From Paracoccaceae bacterium (GTDB taxonomy: Bacteria; Pseudomonadota; Alphaproteobacteria; Rhodobacterales; Rhodobacteraceae): a stretch of DNA of 23,669 nucleotides. This document shows positions 22,145 through 23,669 of this stretch, one piece after another (position 1 is the stretch's first letter; every line of letters begins with the position of its first letter). The stretch is from contig SKMI01000332.1 of NCBI GenBank assembly GCA_007121115.1, positions 1 through 23,669 of the forward strand. The letters are read 5' to 3'. The notes below the pieces were generated by a model that worked only from the letters and a program-made list of their open reading frames with translations, ran no database searches and was not told the DNA's origin. Made by a program: the position numbers and the translations under genes.

Positions 22145-23669
22145 ATGTTCGCCCCCCTGCCCCTTCGCCGCGCCGCCCTGCCCTTTGCCCTGCTGCCGCT
22201 GCTGGCCCAGCCGCTGCTGACCCAGCCGCTGGCCGCCGAACCACGGGTGGAGGCGATCACGCTTTCCACTGCAGGCACGGCACTGATCGCGGCCGCGGTG
22301 CCGCTGGAGGACGGGCGCGCCGCGCTGAACCTGCGCCGCGCGGACATCGACGCCTTCCTGAAATCGGTGGTGGTGAGCGATCCGGCCGGAAGCGTGATCC
22401 ACCTCCGCCTGCCCGGCCCCGCAGCCTTTGACGATGCCTTCGCCGCACTGCCGCTGACGCCCGAGGACCTGCGCGGCACGGCAGCCTTGCTGGACGCCAT
22501 GGCCGGGGCGACGGTGACGGTGGACCGGCGCGGGACGGAAACCACCGGCACGGTCATGGGTGTGACCGAGCGGCCCTGCGAACACGGCCCCTGCCCGGCG
22601 CTGGCCCTGCGCGATGGCGCGGGCGCGCTGCGGACCTTCGATCTGGACGATTCGCTGAGCATAAGCTTCGATGACCCCGGCGACGCCGCGATGATCGACG
22701 CCGCGCTGGCGGCGCTGCGGCTGGGCCGCGACCCGCAGGCCCTCACCGCCACACTGCACAGCGACGACGCCACGCCGCGCGATCTGGCGCTGCAATGGCT
22801 GCAAACCGCGCCCGCGTGGCGCACCGCCTGGCGCGCGGTGGATACCGGCGAGGGGCTGGCCCTCACGGGCTGGGCGGTGATCGAAAACACCACCGGGCAG
22901 GACTGGGACGCGGTGCAACTCACGCTGGCAACCGGCGCGGTGCAGGCCCTGCGCGCCGATCTCTATGACCGCCGCCGTGTGCCCGACTTCGACCGGATCG
23001 GCCGCGTGGGTGCGCTCCGCTCCGCGCCGGTGACCGCCGCGCGCGAGGCCCCCGAGGTCGCCGACGCGGCGGTCGCAGAAACCGTGGCCGACGATGGCGA
23101 AAGCTTCAGCCGCTTCACCCTGACCGACCCCGTGACCCTTGCCGCGGGCGAGGTGATCAGCCTGCCGTTCCTGCGCGAGACCTTCGACGATGCCCGCCGA
23201 CTGGTCTATCGCGGCGGCAGCCGCGCGCGGCATCCGATGATCGCGCTTGATCTGGAAAACCCCCTGCCCCTGCGCCTTCCCGCCGGGGTGCTGACCTTCT
23301 ACGATGGCGCGCGCGGCCATGCGGGCGATGCGCAGGTGCCGGAACTGGCGCCCGGCGCGCGCGAAGTGCTGGACTTCGCCCGCGACACGGCCGTCAGCGT
23401 GCGCGAGGATGTGGCGCAGACCGAAACCCTGACCGAATTGCGCATTGCCGACGGGGTGGCGCGGCTGACCGAGGACCGCGTCCGGCGCACCGCCTACCGG
23501 ATCGAGGGCGCGGCCGAAGGCGACCGCACGCTCACCCTTGAACACCCGCGCCGGGGCACCTGGGAGATCACCACCCCCGGCGGCACGGAAACGCTGGAGG
23601 CCACGCGCTTCATGGTCGACGTGGCGGCGGGTGAAACCGTCACCTTCGAGGTCACCGAGCGCCAGCCGC
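22145..23669 (+). CDS. DUF4139 domain-containing secreted protein (3' end outside window)
   Basis: About 508 codons are visible. The N-terminus has a Sec signal peptide (basic LPLRRAALP, then a leucine-rich core with LLAQPLLTQPLAAEP, cleavage probably near residue 31). The DUF4139 hallmark GWAVIENTTGQDWDAVQL follows a WRTAWRAV segment at about 215-260, and the rest is beta-rich with repeated acidic turns. The ATG at 22145 has GGAGCCCGCC in front. The family is widespread but poorly understood; some members are annotated as mucoidy-inhibitor-like. I do not see the long coiled coil that many members carry before the domain. It is divergent from parC. Probably periplasmic; no enzymatic motif is evident. 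Confidence 0.85.
   Translation, partial: MFAPLPLRRAALPFALLPLLAQPLLTQPLAAEPRVEAITLSTAGTALIAAAVPLEDGRAALNLRRADIDAFLKSVVVSDPAGSVIHLRLPGPAAFDDAFAALPLTPEDLRGTAALLDAMAGATVTVDRRGTETTGTVMGVTERPCEHGPCPALALRDGAGALRTFDLDDSLSISFDDPGDAAMIDAALAALRLGRDPQALTATLHSDDATPRDLALQWLQTAPAWRTAWRAVDTGEGLALTGWAVIENTTGQDWDAVQLTLATGAVQALRADLYDRRRVPDFDRIGRVGALRSAPVTAAREAPEVADAAVAETVADDGESFSRFTLTDPVTLAAGEVISLPFLRETFDDARRLVYRGGSRARHPMIALDLENPLPLRLPAGVLTFYDGARGHAGDAQVPELAPGAREVLDFARDTAVSVREDVAQTETLTELRIADGVARLTEDRVRRTAYRIEGAAEGDRTLTLEHPRRGTWEITTPGGTETLEATRFMVDVAAGETVTFEVTERQP

Noticed and set aside
22000..22923. N-terminal extension of parC to a start at 22923
   Set aside because: The extra 308 codons are Ser/Arg/Ala-rich, match nothing in ParC proteins, and lie antisense to the DUF4139 gene with its signal peptide and Shine-Dalgarno.
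1..23669. Search for mobile elements, CRISPR, tRNA/rRNA and defence genes
   Set aside because: No transposase, integrase, regularly spaced repeats, cloverleaf-like sequence or defence-type gene was found. The dispersed repeats are not arranged as an array.

Overview
This is a 23.7 kb chromosomal stretch from a high-GC alphaproteobacterium, most likely Rhodobacteraceae (Roseobacter/Rhodobacter group). That placement is inferred from overall GC, the style of the ParC, RppH and ArgG proteins, the gpmI-envC-ctpA-rppH order, and intergenic repeats of a kind I associate with that family. There is no sign of a phage, transposon, CRISPR array, tRNA or rRNA. Both ends of the window cut through a gene.

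Region 1 (1-7850, minus strand) is an eight-gene operon for aerobic degradation of 2-aminobenzoate (anthranilate) through its CoA thioester. In transcription order it encodes: a fused flavin monooxygenase/old-yellow-enzyme-type reductase (2-aminobenzoyl-CoA monooxygenase/reductase type), an SDR dehydrogenase, a MarR regulator, a crotonase-fold protein, an acyl-CoA dehydrogenase, a hotdog thioesterase, a RidA-family protein, and an aryl-CoA ligase that runs off the left edge. All but one of the junctions overlap by 4-20 bp. The exception, between the crotonase and the acyl-CoA dehydrogenase, holds two hairpins and a short repeat. A near-perfect 20-bp palindrome overlaps the putative -10 in front of the operon and is the natural candidate operator for the MarR protein.

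Region 2 (7972-13985, minus strand) is housekeeping: rppH, ctpA, envC, gpmI and argG. It covers mRNA 5'-end processing, a periplasmic processing protease, a peptidoglycan hydrolase activator, glycolysis and arginine synthesis. Region 3 (14108-15898, plus strand) is a sodium-dependent neurotransmitter-symporter-family transporter followed by a small hotdog thioesterase. It is divergent from argG, with a 14-bp perfect palindrome between them. Region 4 (16212-19412, minus strand) has a large CPA1-type Na+/H+ antiporter with a C-terminal cyclic-nucleotide-binding domain, and an uncharacterised lipoprotein. Region 5 has parC (minus) divergent from a partial DUF4139 secreted protein (plus).

The most interesting points are: (i) the non-canonical catalytic residues of the crotonase and RidA proteins in the aminobenzoyl-CoA operon, whose lower pathway is, as far as I know, incompletely defined; (ii) two families of dispersed intergenic repeats, each with two copies here; and (iii) the antiporter-CNBD fusion with an altered phosphate-binding cassette.
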